Positions 1 to 6,842 are shown, counted from the first letter of the stretch. The stretch: 11,267 nt of DNA from Pseudomonadota bacterium (GCA_003242495.1 QGUO01000075.1:1-11267), one strand, 5' to 3'. Translations and numbers: made by a program. The notes: generated by a model from the letters alone, not told the origin.

Positions 1-60
1 TTTAAAACAAAAAGCGGCTTTCGAGATTTATTTCGGTTTCGGTGGCTCGGAGGTTTTTAA

Positions 61-249
61 AAAGAACAGGAAATCTTCCTGGCCGCGCTCGCCCGCCGCA
101 TCGGCGTCGCGCCGGGCATGCTGTTTTCCGCCAAGGCGGATTACCGCAACTATCTGCGCCTGAGCTTCGGGCAGCCCTGGTCGGCCAAGATGGAGCGGGC
201 TCTGGAGAAAATCGGGCATCTCGCCAAGGAGGCCGCAGGCACCCTTTGA
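61..249 (+). CDS. C-terminal fragment of a MocR/PdxR-type regulator (GntR plus aminotransferase fold)
   Basis: Only the last 62 codons are present. They read like the end of the fold-type I aminotransferase domain that MocR/PdxR regulators carry behind a GntR DNA-binding domain. A GVAPGMLFSA segment lies at fragment residues 15-24. It is followed by YRNYLRLSFG (28-37), whose Arg33 is the likely equivalent of the substrate-carboxylate-binding arginine, and by an amphipathic terminal helix. These regulators bind PLP and usually control amino-acid or vitamin B6 genes; which one this is cannot be said. The reading frame is interrupted by TAA at 58-60. The bases before it are A+T-rich and do not encode the expected domain, so the gene is either truncated in the genome or cut at an assembly edge. 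A PLP-dependent aminotransferase without a regulator domain is a less likely alternative. Confidence 0.6.
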   Translation, partial: KEQEIFLAALARRIGVAPGMLFSAKADYRNYLRLSFGQPWSAKMERALEKIGHLAKEAAGTL

Positions 250-307
250 ACCGCGCGGCTTCATTGACCTTGCGCACCGGATACGCCGCCGTCGCCCTGG
301 CGCCGGC

Positions 308-721
308 TCACTTCTTGAACAAGGCCTCGAGCTCGGCGCGGGCGCGATCGGCGGCCGACGGCGCATGGGCGGAAGGTTCGCCGGGCGGTTCGCCCGACGG
401 CCCGCCCGGCGCGCTCGCGCCGAACAGTGCCTCGAGTTCGCTGCGCGCCCTGCTTGCGGCGGTGGGGTCGGCCTCCGTCCAGGCATTCGGGCGGGGCTTG
501 AAGTAATCGCAGAAGTTCGCGCGTTCCTTGTCCTTGACCTCCTCGGCAATGGGCTCGCGACACTGCTTGGCTACCGAGACGCTGTAGAACTCGCACAACT
601 TGCACACGTGCAGCGCCGCGCCGCACCCGCGGCACTCGTCGAGACGCGCCAGCGGCAGGCTGAGCCCGGCGAGCGACGCACCACATTTCCAGCAGACCAG
701 CGAAGCGGAAGGCGTGGACAT
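308..721 (-). CDS. Zinc-ribbon-like conserved hypothetical protein, 137 aa
   Basis: I recognise no named function. The N-terminal half carries eight cysteines, six of them as three CxxC pairs: Cys10/13, Cys30/33 and Cys40/43. Cys54 and Cys71 are single and precede an NFCDYFKPR segment. The spacing suggests one or two structural zinc sites of the rubredoxin/zinc-ribbon kind. There is no signal peptide or membrane segment, so the protein is probably cytoplasmic. The C-terminal half is a Pro/Gly/Ala-rich linker between two near-identical motifs, RARSELEALFG (91-101) and RARAELEALFK (126-136). The second motif ends the protein. The start at 721 lies 5 bases after the stop of the upstream membrane-protein gene, so the two are almost certainly co-transcribed. 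The chosen ATG gives an N-terminus just before the first CxxC. Confidence 0.8.
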   Translation of the reverse strand: MSTPSASLVCWKCGASLAGLSLPLARLDECRGCGAALHVCKLCEFYSVSVAKQCREPIAEEVKDKERANFCDYFKPRPNAWTEADPTAASRARSELEALFGASAPGGPSGEPPGEPSAHAPSAADRARAELEALFKK

Positions 722-726
722 GATGA

Positions 727-1185
727 TCAGCGATCGTGAACCCGGGCGGGCGAGCGCACCGAAGACGGTCCGCCCGGGCCACTCTCGCCGGCGTACGGCC
801 CTGCGAGCTCGACCTTGCGCCCCTCGGCGAAATAGTAGATCAAATAGGCCAGTCCGACCCCCATGGGGATCAGTCCGAGCAACGCTTCCCTCTCGGCAAT
901 CGTCCGCATGCTGACCAGGACTGCCAGTCCGACGAACAGCCAGACCAGTCCCGGCAGCAACGAGGAGCGGCGCCGGCGCGGGCGACCGTCGATGAGCTCG
1001 AGCGGCAGGGGCGGTACGTCCATGCCCCGCTCGATGGCCGCCATGCGCTCGGCATGATGCAGCTCGAGCAGCTGGCGGTGGCGCCGATAACGCAGCACGA
1101 TCCACACGATCAGCGCCGCAATGGGCAGCCCCATCGAAAAGATCATGCCGAACAGCGGCACCAGGAAATCGTTGGCAACTGTCAT
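727..1185 (-). CDS. Small integral membrane protein, DUF6249-like, 152 aa
   Basis: Three hydrophobic segments are visible at about residues 8-32, 77-95 and 102-121. Between the first two lies a basic, helical cytoplasmic loop with the pattern HHAERMAAIERGMDVPPLP (43-61). An E/ARMA-IE-G signature after the first helix is typical of DUF6249-type membrane proteins, whose function is not known. The C-terminal tail (122-152) is hydrophilic and probably disordered. The ATG at 1185 is supported by a GAGG Shine-Dalgarno sequence six bases upstream. The gene is first in a two-gene operon with the zinc-ribbon protein and is divergent from the ECF sigma factor gene across 250 bases. That arrangement makes it a candidate member of the sigma regulon, but I see no clear ECF promoter in the gap. 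Family assignment is from pattern memory, not a search. Confidence 0.75.
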   Translation of the reverse strand: MTVANDFLVPLFGMIFSMGLPIAALIVWIVLRYRRHRQLLELHHAERMAAIERGMDVPPLPLELIDGRPRRRRSSLLPGLVWLFVGLAVLVSMRTIAEREALLGLIPMGVGLAYLIYYFAEGRKVELAGPYAGESGPGGPSSVRSPARVHDR

Positions 1186-1435
1186 GGAAACCTCGCAAAG
1201 CCTGCCTCGACCCCGGCGGCGGTTGATGCACTTTTGACGTACGCGCCATGCCCCAAGGTTGCACCCCTGGAAAGGCGGAGCCGGCCCCAACCCCCGGGCG
1301 CATCGGCCAATTGCGGTTCCCGGCCGGTCGATGCCGGCTGACGGTGGACCAATGCGCACGGCTCCTTGATAAAGTGGCGCCCGCCTGGATGCAACCTTTC
1401 CCCTCCGTGCAACGTCGCAAGGTAACCTCGACACG

Positions 1436-1990
1436 ATGCCCGATCCAACCGCAGACGCAGACATCCACGAGCGCCTGCGGGGCCGGGACTATCGCGAGGC
1501 GTTCACGCTCTTGCTGCCCCGCTACCGGGACAAGGTGTTTCGCTTGTCAGTCAGCATGTTACGCGACCAGGCCCGAGCCGAGGACATCACCCAGGAGGTG
1601 TTCCTGCGCATCTGGCGCGCCCTGCCCGGCTTCCAGGGGCAGTCCGCGCTGTCGACCTGGATCTACGCCATCACCAAGAATGCCTGCCTGTCCGAGCTGC
1701 GAAAACGGCGCCCCCAGGTTTCGCTGGACGACGATGAGTACGACAGCGAGGTCGCTTCCCTGGCCGCACCCGAGGTGGACGACTCGGCCACGGTCAGCGT
1801 CGGGCAGCTTCTCGAGCGGCTGCCCGAACGCTATCGTCAGGTCGTGACGCTTTTCTATATGGAGGACAAGTCGTACGATCAGACCGCGGCCAGCCTCGGG
1901 CTGCCGCTCGGCACGGTCAAGGCTCTGCTGCACCGCGCGCGCAAGCGCCTGATCGAGCTTACCCGCGAGGACGCCGCCTCCACATCATGA
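1436..1990 (+). CDS. ECF-type RNA polymerase sigma factor (sigma-70 family), 184 aa
   Basis: This is a group 4 (extracytoplasmic function) sigma factor, which directs RNA polymerase to a small set of stress or envelope promoters. Region 2 spans about residues 23-92 and includes AEDITQEVFLRIWRAL (48-63), the core-binding and -10-recognising helices, followed by STWIYAITKNACLSELRKRR. An acidic linker (98-117) leads to region 4 (about 123-175). There LERLPERYRQVV and the helix-turn-helix GLPLGTVKALLHRARKRL (155-172) would read the -35 element. Regions 1 and 3 are absent and the length is usual for ECF factors. Its TGA overlaps the ATG of the anti-sigma gene (ATGA), so the two are translationally coupled. 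The ATG at 1436 has only a weak, distant purine stretch as ribosome-binding site. I cannot assign it to a named ECF group. Confidence 0.93.
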   Translation: MPDPTADADIHERLRGRDYREAFTLLLPRYRDKVFRLSVSMLRDQARAEDITQEVFLRIWRALPGFQGQSALSTWIYAITKNACLSELRKRRPQVSLDDDEYDSEVASLAAPEVDDSATVSVGQLLERLPERYRQVVTLFYMEDKSYDQTAASLGLPLGTVKALLHRARKRLIELTREDAASTS

Positions 1991-2541
1991 ACGACCGATT
2001 CGAGCCTGCAGAGCGCAACGAGCACCACGCCGCGTGGGACGAGCGGCTGCAGGATTGGCTCGACGCCGACCTGGACGCCGCGCAGACCGCACTCGTCGAA
2101 TCGCATCTGGCCGCCTGCCCGGTATGCCGCGAGCGGCTGGCCGAGCTGCGCGAGATCGATGCCGCGCTGGCCGACGCATTGCCTCGCCTGGCGCTCGACG
2201 AGGCATTCGATCGCCGCCTGCTCGCGCAGATTCACGAGCAGGACAGCGCGGCCCGCGCCGAGGCGCGACGCCGGGCCGAGGAGGAATTCGCGGCCGGCGC
2301 GACCGCCCTGGCACGCGGCTGGCGCCGCAGCCTTGTCCTGGTGGTGACGGGGGCGATCGCCGGCGCGGCGCTCGCATCCGCCCTGCTCGGTCAGCTCGAG
2401 GCCTCCATTCTGACGGAGGCGCTCCTCACCCATGCGCCCGGCGCACTGGATCAGGGCTGGTACCAGCTCGCAAGCACCATGCTGCTTGGCGGCGGTATCG
2501 GCGCGATGATCGCCCGCTGGCTGGCAACGGCCGCCGAATAG
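1987..2541 (+). CDS. Membrane-anchored zinc-finger anti-sigma factor, 184 aa
   Basis: The protein should hold the preceding ECF sigma factor inactive at the membrane until a signal releases it. The N-terminal cytoplasmic part carries the zinc-binding anti-sigma (zf-HC2/ZAS) signature HLAACPVCRERL, with His40, Cys44 and Cys47 visible. A highly charged, Ala/Arg/Glu-rich helical stretch (about 70-112) follows. Two hydrophobic segments lie near 115-135 and 160-180, so the C-terminus would return to the cytoplasm, leaving only a 24-residue periplasmic loop. That is small for a periplasmic sensor domain, so signal input may come through the membrane, through a partner or through the zinc site. The ATG overlaps the sigma stop codon (ATGA). 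The gene converges on glk with 65 bases between stops and no clear terminator there. Confidence 0.88.
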   Translation: MNDRFEPAERNEHHAAWDERLQDWLDADLDAAQTALVESHLAACPVCRERLAELREIDAALADALPRLALDEAFDRRLLAQIHEQDSAARAEARRRAEEEFAAGATALARGWRRSLVLVVTGAIAGAALASALLGQLEASILTEALLTHAPGALDQGWYQLASTMLLGGGIGAMIARWLATAAE

Positions 2542-2606
2542 CGGCCCGGAAAAACGCGCGGACCAGTGCCGCACGCCACGGTTCGAGCGCACGGGGCGAC
2601 GCCGGC

Positions 2607-3605
2607 TCAGGCCGCCTCGAGCCGCGGCCCAGGGGCCACGAACGCATGCTCGAGGCCGATGAATGCCGGCAGCTCGGTATGAATCACGAAAGTCGGCACG
2701 TCGGCCAGGTAGTCCGCATAGCGGCCCTTGTCCTCGAAACGGTCACGGAAGTTCGAGCGCGCGAAATGCGTGCCGAGCCGCGGCACGATGCCCCCGCCGA
2801 TGTACAGCCCGCCCACCGCGCCGAGCATCAGCACCAGGTTCCCCGCCACCGTGCCCAGCAGCGAACAGAACATGCTCACGGTCTCCATGCAGATCCGACA
2901 GATGCCGTCGATGGCCCGGGCCGTGATCTGCTCCGGCGCGAGATCATCGGGCATGCGACCTTCCAGGACACACAGGGCGTGATAGAGATTGACCAGCCCA
3001 GGCCCGGACAGGACACGCTCGGCCGAGACATGGGAGAAACGCCGGTACAGGATGGAGAGCACCTCCATCTCGCGCTCCTTGACCACCGACAGGGTCTGGT
3101 GCCCGCCCTCGCCCTGCAACGGAATCCAATGGTTTTCGCAGGGAATCAGCCCCGAGACGCCCAGGCCCGTGCCCGGGCCGATCAGCGCGACGGCGGCGTC
3201 CGGCACGGCCCGACCGCCGCCGACCTGCTGCAGGTCCTCGGGCGGCAAGTGGCGCAACGCCATGGCGAGCGCGGTGAAATCGTTGAGGAAGATCAGGCGC
3301 TCGAGCCCCAGCCGCCGACGTGACTCGGCCGCGGAGAATTGCCAGACATGGTTGGTCATGCGGATGTAATCGCCAGTGATGGGCGCCGCCACGGCCATGG
3401 CCGCCTCGGACGGGCGCCGCACGCCACGCGCCGCGTCCACGGCTTCGAGATAATGCTCGACGGCGCTCGCCAGGTCCGGGAAATCCGCGCAAGTGAAGGT
3501 CCGTTGGTCGCGCCGCTCGCCGCCCTCGAGCAGCGCGAACCGCACGTTCGTCCCGCCGATGTCGGCGATCAGCCGCACACTGCGCTCAGGGCGCCCAGTA
3601 GACAT
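2607..3605 (-). CDS. glk: Glucokinase (proteobacterial Glk family, not ROK), 332 aa
   Basis: It phosphorylates glucose with ATP to glucose-6-phosphate in the cytoplasm, feeding Zwf encoded two genes upstream. The phosphate-1 motif ADIGGTN is at residues 14-20 and the catalytic segment FLNDFTAL (106-113) supplies Asn108 and Asp109. GEGGH (165-169) gives Glu166 and His169, and SAERVLSGPG gives Glu196. The spacing of these residues equals that of E. coli Glk Asn99, Asp100, Glu157, His160 and Glu187. GPGTGLGVSGL (143-153) and the C-terminal GGLYIGGGIVPRL are further family signatures. The ATG at 3605 overlaps the end of pgl by 20 bases and has a near-perfect Shine-Dalgarno eight bases upstream. 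A GTG nine codons downstream would give the more usual N-terminus but lacks a comparable site. It is the last gene of the zwf-pgl-glk operon. Confidence 0.95.
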   Translation of the reverse strand: MSTGRPERSVRLIADIGGTNVRFALLEGGERRDQRTFTCADFPDLASAVEHYLEAVDAARGVRRPSEAAMAVAAPITGDYIRMTNHVWQFSAAESRRRLGLERLIFLNDFTALAMALRHLPPEDLQQVGGGRAVPDAAVALIGPGTGLGVSGLIPCENHWIPLQGEGGHQTLSVVKEREMEVLSILYRRFSHVSAERVLSGPGLVNLYHALCVLEGRMPDDLAPEQITARAIDGICRICMETVSMFCSLLGTVAGNLVLMLGAVGGLYIGGGIVPRLGTHFARSNFRDRFEDKGRYADYLADVPTFVIHTELPAFIGLEHAFVAPGPRLEAA

Positions 3606-4293
3606 CGACGGGCACCTCCTTCTGCTGCAGGATCGCGCGCACGGGCATTTCCGCCACCGAGCCGCCCTCCAGCGCGCGTTGATACGCTTGCCACTTGGAT
3701 ACGCCCTCGATGTGCAGAATGACACGGCGCGCATCGAGCAGCGCCGCAAGATTGAGCGTGATACGCGGATGGGCGACCTGCACCGCATGCACGCCGACGG
3801 TGCCCGGCGGTGCACTGACGTCGAGCGCACGCGCCAGCGCCAGCGAGCCCGGCAGCAAGGATGCCGTGTGGCCATCCTCGCCCATCCCAAGCACGACCAC
3901 GTCGTAGGGTCGCGGCACGCGGCTCAGCGCGCGCCATGCCCACTCCGCGCCTGCCTCCGGGACCGGTGCAGGATTCTTCAGGCCGACGAAACGCGCGGCG
4001 GCGGCCCGGCCGGTGAGCAGTGTCTCGCGCACCAGCCGCTCGTTGCTGTCTTCGCTGGCGATGTCGACCCAGCGCTCGTCGGCCAGTGTGATCCACACCC
4101 GCGACCAGTCAAGCGGCTCGTTGCTCAACTGCTGCAGGAAGCGCCTGGGCGTGCGCCCGCCCGACAAGACCAGGCTGGCCGTGCCGCGCGCGGCGACAGC
4201 CTCCTCCAGATCGACCTTGACCTCGCCCGCAAGCGCATGCGCCAGCGCAACCGGATCCGGAAAACGATGCTCGTGTACCCATCGGCTGCGCAT
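3586..4293 (-). CDS. pgl: 6-phosphogluconolactonase (Pgl/DevB family), 235 aa
   Basis: It hydrolyses 6-phosphogluconolactone, the product of Zwf, to 6-phosphogluconate. The family signatures are all present and in order: LVLSGGRTPRRF (41-52) for the phosphate, LADERWV (70-76), and GMGEDGHTASLLPG (136-149) with the proposed catalytic His142 and acidic Glu139 and Asp140. HPRITL (175-180) follows. The length is usual for the DevB-type enzyme and there is no signal peptide, so it is cytosolic. The ATG at 4293 lies two bases after the zwf stop, and its own Shine-Dalgarno is weak, which suggests translational coupling to zwf. Its 3' end overlaps glk by 20 bases. A glucosamine-6-phosphate isomerase, the nearest relative, is excluded by the DERWV and GEDGHTASLLP pattern. 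Confidence 0.95.
   Translation of the reverse strand: MRSRWVHEHRFPDPVALAHALAGEVKVDLEEAVAARGTASLVLSGGRTPRRFLQQLSNEPLDWSRVWITLADERWVDIASEDSNERLVRETLLTGRAAAARFVGLKNPAPVPEAGAEWAWRALSRVPRPYDVVVLGMGEDGHTASLLPGSLALARALDVSAPPGTVGVHAVQVAHPRITLNLAALLDARRVILHIEGVSKWQAYQRALEGGSVAEMPVRAILQQKEVPVDVYWAP
3614..3621 (-). promoter_or_regulatory. Strong internal ribosome-binding site for glk
   Basis: On the minus strand these bases read AAGGAGGT, an almost ideal Shine-Dalgarno sequence. It ends eight bases before the glk ATG at 3605 and lies wholly inside the pgl coding sequence, where it encodes the KEV of the Pgl C-terminus. It decides the glk start and implies coupled translation of pgl and glk. Confidence 0.7.
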
Positions 4294-4295
4294 GC

Positions 4296-5756
4296 CTACA
4301 ACTCGTTGCTCCAGGCGAAGCCGTCGCGCCCGATCAGGGCACTGGCGGCTGCCGGCCCCCAGCTGCCGGCAGTATAGGTTTTCGGCTCGTAGTCGTACTG
4401 CAGCCAGGCTTCGCGGATCGGATCGATCCAGCGCCAGGCCGCCTGCAGCTCGTCACGGCGCATGAACAGGGTGAGATTGCCCTTCACGATATCGTTGAGC
4501 AAGCGCTCATAAGCATCGAGCCGCGGAGTCTTGAACGTTTCGCAGAAATCCAGACTGAGCTCCACCGGCCGCAGCAGCATCGCTTCCCCGGGGTACTTGC
4601 CCAGTACCGACAGCGTAATGCCTTCGTGCGGCTGCAGACGGATTACCAGACGGTTGAGCGAGACCGGTGGCGCCGGCCGATCGAACATGGCGAGTGGCAC
4701 GTCCTCGAACGTGAGCACGATCTCCGAGAGCTTCTCCTGCAATCGCTTGCCGGTGCGCAAATAGAACGGCACGCCCGCCCAGCGCCAGGAATCGATCTGC
4801 GCCTTGAGTGCCACGAAGGTTTCGGTGGTGCTGTCCGGCGACACGCCGCTTTCCTGTCGATAGCCGACGACCGGCCTGCCGTTCGTCGCACCCGCCTTGT
4901 ACTGTCCGCGGACCGTTCGCGAGAGGGCTTCGCGACCTGCCAGGGGACGCAGCGCGCGCAGCACTTTCAGCTTCTCGTCGCGCAACGCGTCCGGATCGCT
5001 GCTGGCGGGCGGTTCCATGGCGATGATGCTCAACAGCTGCAGGATGTGGTTCTGCACCATGTCGCGCAGGGCCCCCGTGCGGTCGTAGAAGTCCGCACGG
5101 CGCTCGACGCCGAGATCCTCGGCGAGCGTGATCTGCACATGACTGATGCGGCCGCGGCGCCACAGCGGCTCGAACAACGTGTTGCCGAAACGCAGCGCGA
5201 GCAGGTTCTGCACCGTCTCCTTGCCGAGATAATGATCGATGCGAAAAATCTGTCCCTCCGCGAAAATCGCACCCACGCGTTCGTCGATCTCGGCAGATGA
5301 ACGCGCGTCATGGCCGAGTGGCTTCTCGAGCACCACGCGCGCATGCGGCGTCACCAGTCCATGTCGCGCCACTCCCTCACAGGTGACGGCGAACAGGTCC
5401 GGCGCGGTCGAAAGAAAAAAGACGCGCACCGTGGCCTCGCGCCCGGCGAGCGGCGCGCGCAGCGCGGCGAAGTCCTCATCGGAGTTGGCGTCCACCTTGC
5501 AATAGGAGATCTGCCCGGCCAGCCGCGCCCAGCATTGCGGATCAAATTGCTTTCCGAGGTGCGCGCGACAGGTCGCTTCGACCTTCTCCAGGTATTGCTC
5601 CCGCGTGAGTGGGCTGCGCGCCGCGCCGACGATGCGCGAATCGGACGCGAGCTGGCCAGCCGCGCTGCGACGATACAGCGCCGGCAGCAGCTTGCGCATG
5701 GCGAGGTCACCGGTTCCACCGAACAGCACCAGGTCGAACGTCGGCAGTGCATCCAT
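4296..5756 (-). CDS. zwf: Glucose-6-phosphate 1-dehydrogenase, 486 aa
   Basis: It oxidises glucose-6-phosphate to 6-phosphogluconolactone with NAD(P)+, the entry step of both the Entner-Doudoroff and oxidative pentose-phosphate routes. The Rossmann nucleotide motif is FGGTGDLAMRKLLPALY (12-28). EKPLG (144-148) and the family signature RIDHYLGKE (172-180), with His175, form the substrate site. MVQNHILQLL (233-242) holds His237, the likely general base. The length matches the E. coli enzyme. The ATG at 5756 has no good Shine-Dalgarno, but only six residues precede the first beta strand, so no earlier start is needed. It is the first gene of zwf-pgl-glk, with pgl starting two bases after its stop. 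A plausible sigma70 promoter sits about 50 bases upstream. NADP versus NAD preference cannot be read with confidence. Confidence 0.97.
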   Translation of the reverse strand: MDALPTFDLVLFGGTGDLAMRKLLPALYRRSAAGQLASDSRIVGAARSPLTREQYLEKVEATCRAHLGKQFDPQCWARLAGQISYCKVDANSDEDFAALRAPLAGREATVRVFFLSTAPDLFAVTCEGVARHGLVTPHARVVLEKPLGHDARSSAEIDERVGAIFAEGQIFRIDHYLGKETVQNLLALRFGNTLFEPLWRRGRISHVQITLAEDLGVERRADFYDRTGALRDMVQNHILQLLSIIAMEPPASSDPDALRDEKLKVLRALRPLAGREALSRTVRGQYKAGATNGRPVVGYRQESGVSPDSTTETFVALKAQIDSWRWAGVPFYLRTGKRLQEKLSEIVLTFEDVPLAMFDRPAPPVSLNRLVIRLQPHEGITLSVLGKYPGEAMLLRPVELSLDFCETFKTPRLDAYERLLNDIVKGNLTLFMRRDELQAAWRWIDPIREAWLQYDYEPKTYTAGSWGPAAASALIGRDGFAWSNEL

Positions 5757-5806
5757 GGTGAGCGGTCAACGACGAGGGGTGGCGTCGCGGGCGTGGACGC
5801 GGACAG

Positions 5807-5834
5807 CATATAGAGCGGGCGAGACCCACGGCAA
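5807..5834 (-). promoter_or_regulatory. Candidate sigma70-type promoter of zwf-pgl-glk
   Basis: On the minus strand TTGCCG (5829-5834) is followed after 16 bases by TATATG (5807-5812). Each hexamer matches four of six consensus positions. Transcription would begin near 5800 and leave a leader of about 45 bases before the zwf ATG. It is the best-placed A+T-rich element in a very G+C-rich gap, but this is a visual match only. Confidence 0.35.
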
Positions 5835-6005
5835 GCACGTGAACGGCCCGCGTCGCGCGCGACGACGGGATGGTGCGCCGCCCGTCGAAGTCCCCGCATG
5901 ACGCACGGCGCGACGGTTCGGCCATTCGCTCTCATACAGGCACCGCGCCGCGCGGATGGCCGAAGATTGCCGCGCAAGCCCGACGCAGGACAGGCAGCGA
6001 ATGCC

Positions 6006-6021
6006 GCGCTGCGCGCAGCGC
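6006..6021. repeat. 16-base perfect palindrome between zwf and eda
   Basis: The sequence GCGCTGCGCGCAGCGC is its own reverse complement. A second short hairpin (6028-6041) follows directly. The pair could be a dispersed REP-like element, a dimeric regulator site or a transcript hairpin. High local G+C makes chance palindromes more likely, so function is only suggested. Confidence 0.4.
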
Positions 6022-6116
6022 CGCTTGCGCTCCGCAGAGCGGCACACGCCCCGCACCCGGGCGGCGGGCGCCCCGGACAGCGCTTCCCGGCAGGGCGGCA
6101 ACCCTAGACAAAGCAG

Positions 6117-6145
6117 TTCTGCAGCGGCGCGTCGCAGCGTATAGT
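6117..6145 (+). promoter_or_regulatory. Candidate promoter of eda
   Basis: TATAGT at 6140-6145 is a five-of-six match to the -10 hexamer. The hexamer 17 bases upstream, TTCTGC (6117-6122), is a poor -35, so an activator or a weak basal promoter would be expected. Transcription would start near 6152, giving a leader of about 37 bases without a clear Shine-Dalgarno. Confidence 0.3.
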
Positions 6146-6188
6146 TCGCAACGATTGTCATACAGAACAGGCTCCTGGCTGCTCGACG

Positions 6189-6842
6189 ATGCACCGCCAT
6201 ATACGCTCCATCCTCGCCCTGGCGCCCGTCGTGCCAGTCCTCACCATCGAGCGACTGGAACACGCCGTGCCGCTTGCGCAGGCTTTGACCGCCGGGGGGC
6301 TCAGGGTCCTGGAGGTGACGTTGCGCACGCCCGTGGCCCTCGCGGCCATCGAGGCCATGCGCTCGGCCGTACCCGAGGCAGTCGTCGGTGTCGGCACGCT
6401 CACGCGCGCCGAGCAGTTCGTCGAGGCGCAGCGCGCCGGCGCGCAGTTCGGCGTGAGTCCCGGCCTCACCACACAGATGGTGCAGGCCGCGATGGATGCT
6501 CCCTTTGCACTGTTGCCCGGCATCATGACGCCCACTGAACTGATGGTCGGCCTCGGCCACGGCTTCGACACCTTCAAGCTGTTCCCGGCACAGCAGGCCG
6601 GCGGGCTTGGCATGCTCAAGGCACTTGCCGGCCCGTTCCCACAAGTGGTTTTCTGCCCTACTGGAGGCATCACGCGCGCGAGCGCACCGGAGTTCCTGGA
6701 ACAGGCGAATGTCGCGTGCGTCGGCGGCTCATGGGTCGCGCCCGCCGAGCTGATACGAGCCGGGGCTTGGAGCGAAATCGAGGAGCTGGCGCGCGATGCG
6801 GCGGGATTGGCGCGCGCCAAGCCGGGTCGGGCGACGGGTTGA
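6189..6842 (+). CDS. eda: KDPG aldolase (2-dehydro-3-deoxy-phosphogluconate aldolase), 217 aa
   Basis: It cleaves 2-keto-3-deoxy-6-phosphogluconate to pyruvate and glyceraldehyde-3-phosphate, the last Entner-Doudoroff step. The beta/alpha-barrel signatures are intact. VLEVTLRTP (40-48) holds Glu42 and Arg46, and GVGTLT (67-72) and SPGLTT follow. FKLFPA (129-134) carries the Schiff-base Lys130, and PTGGI (157-161) and GGSW (179-182) form the phosphate site. The distance Glu42 to Lys130 equals that of Glu45 to Lys133 in the E. coli enzyme. It is divergent from zwf-pgl-glk rather than part of that operon, so it has its own promoter. The ATG at 6189 lacks a strong Shine-Dalgarno, but the next residues fit the family N-terminus. 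The related KDPGal aldolase cannot be fully excluded, but the zwf-pgl-glk context favours KDPG. Confidence 0.95.
   Translation: MHRHIRSILALAPVVPVLTIERLEHAVPLAQALTAGGLRVLEVTLRTPVALAAIEAMRSAVPEAVVGVGTLTRAEQFVEAQRAGAQFGVSPGLTTQMVQAAMDAPFALLPGIMTPTELMVGLGHGFDTFKLFPAQQAGGLGMLKALAGPFPQVVFCPTGGITRASAPEFLEQANVACVGGSWVAPAELIRAGAWSEIEELARDAAGLARAKPGRATG

Larger units (their letters stand above)
5757..6188. other. Divergent zwf-eda intergenic region, 432 bases, no gene seen
   Basis: The gap is long for such a compact neighbourhood. Open frames on both strands here encode only Arg/Ala/Pro-rich strings without recognisable domains and are best read as high-G+C noise. It holds the candidate zwf promoter near its left end, the candidate eda promoter near its right end and, between them, a 16-base perfect palindrome at 6006-6021. 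Immediately after the palindrome is a small hairpin with stem 6028-6032 and 6037-6041 and loop CGCA. The middle part (about 5840-6100) could carry operator sites for both promoters, or a small RNA, or be a remnant of a lost gene. No tRNA fold or known riboswitch was recognised. Confidence 0.5.

Noticed and set aside
2542..2606. Possible bidirectional terminator between the anti-sigma and glk ends
   Set aside because: No stem longer than four or five bases with a T tract could be found.
2034..4377. Long plus-strand frames (2034-3323, 3493-4377) across the anti-sigma, glk and pgl genes
   Set aside because: They overlap recognised enzymes in other frames and show no motif of their own.
6155..6170. 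TTGT-N8-ACAG upstream of eda, similar to the TTGT-N7/8-ACAA HexR site of Pseudomonas
   Set aside because: Seven of eight fixed bases match, but it lies downstream of the proposed -10, no second copy is seen near zwf, and no hexR gene is in the window; chance is likely.
5766..6644. A 292-codon minus-strand frame spanning the zwf-eda gap and most of eda
   Set aside because: It is antisense to eda, lacks domain signatures and its composition matches a shadow frame.
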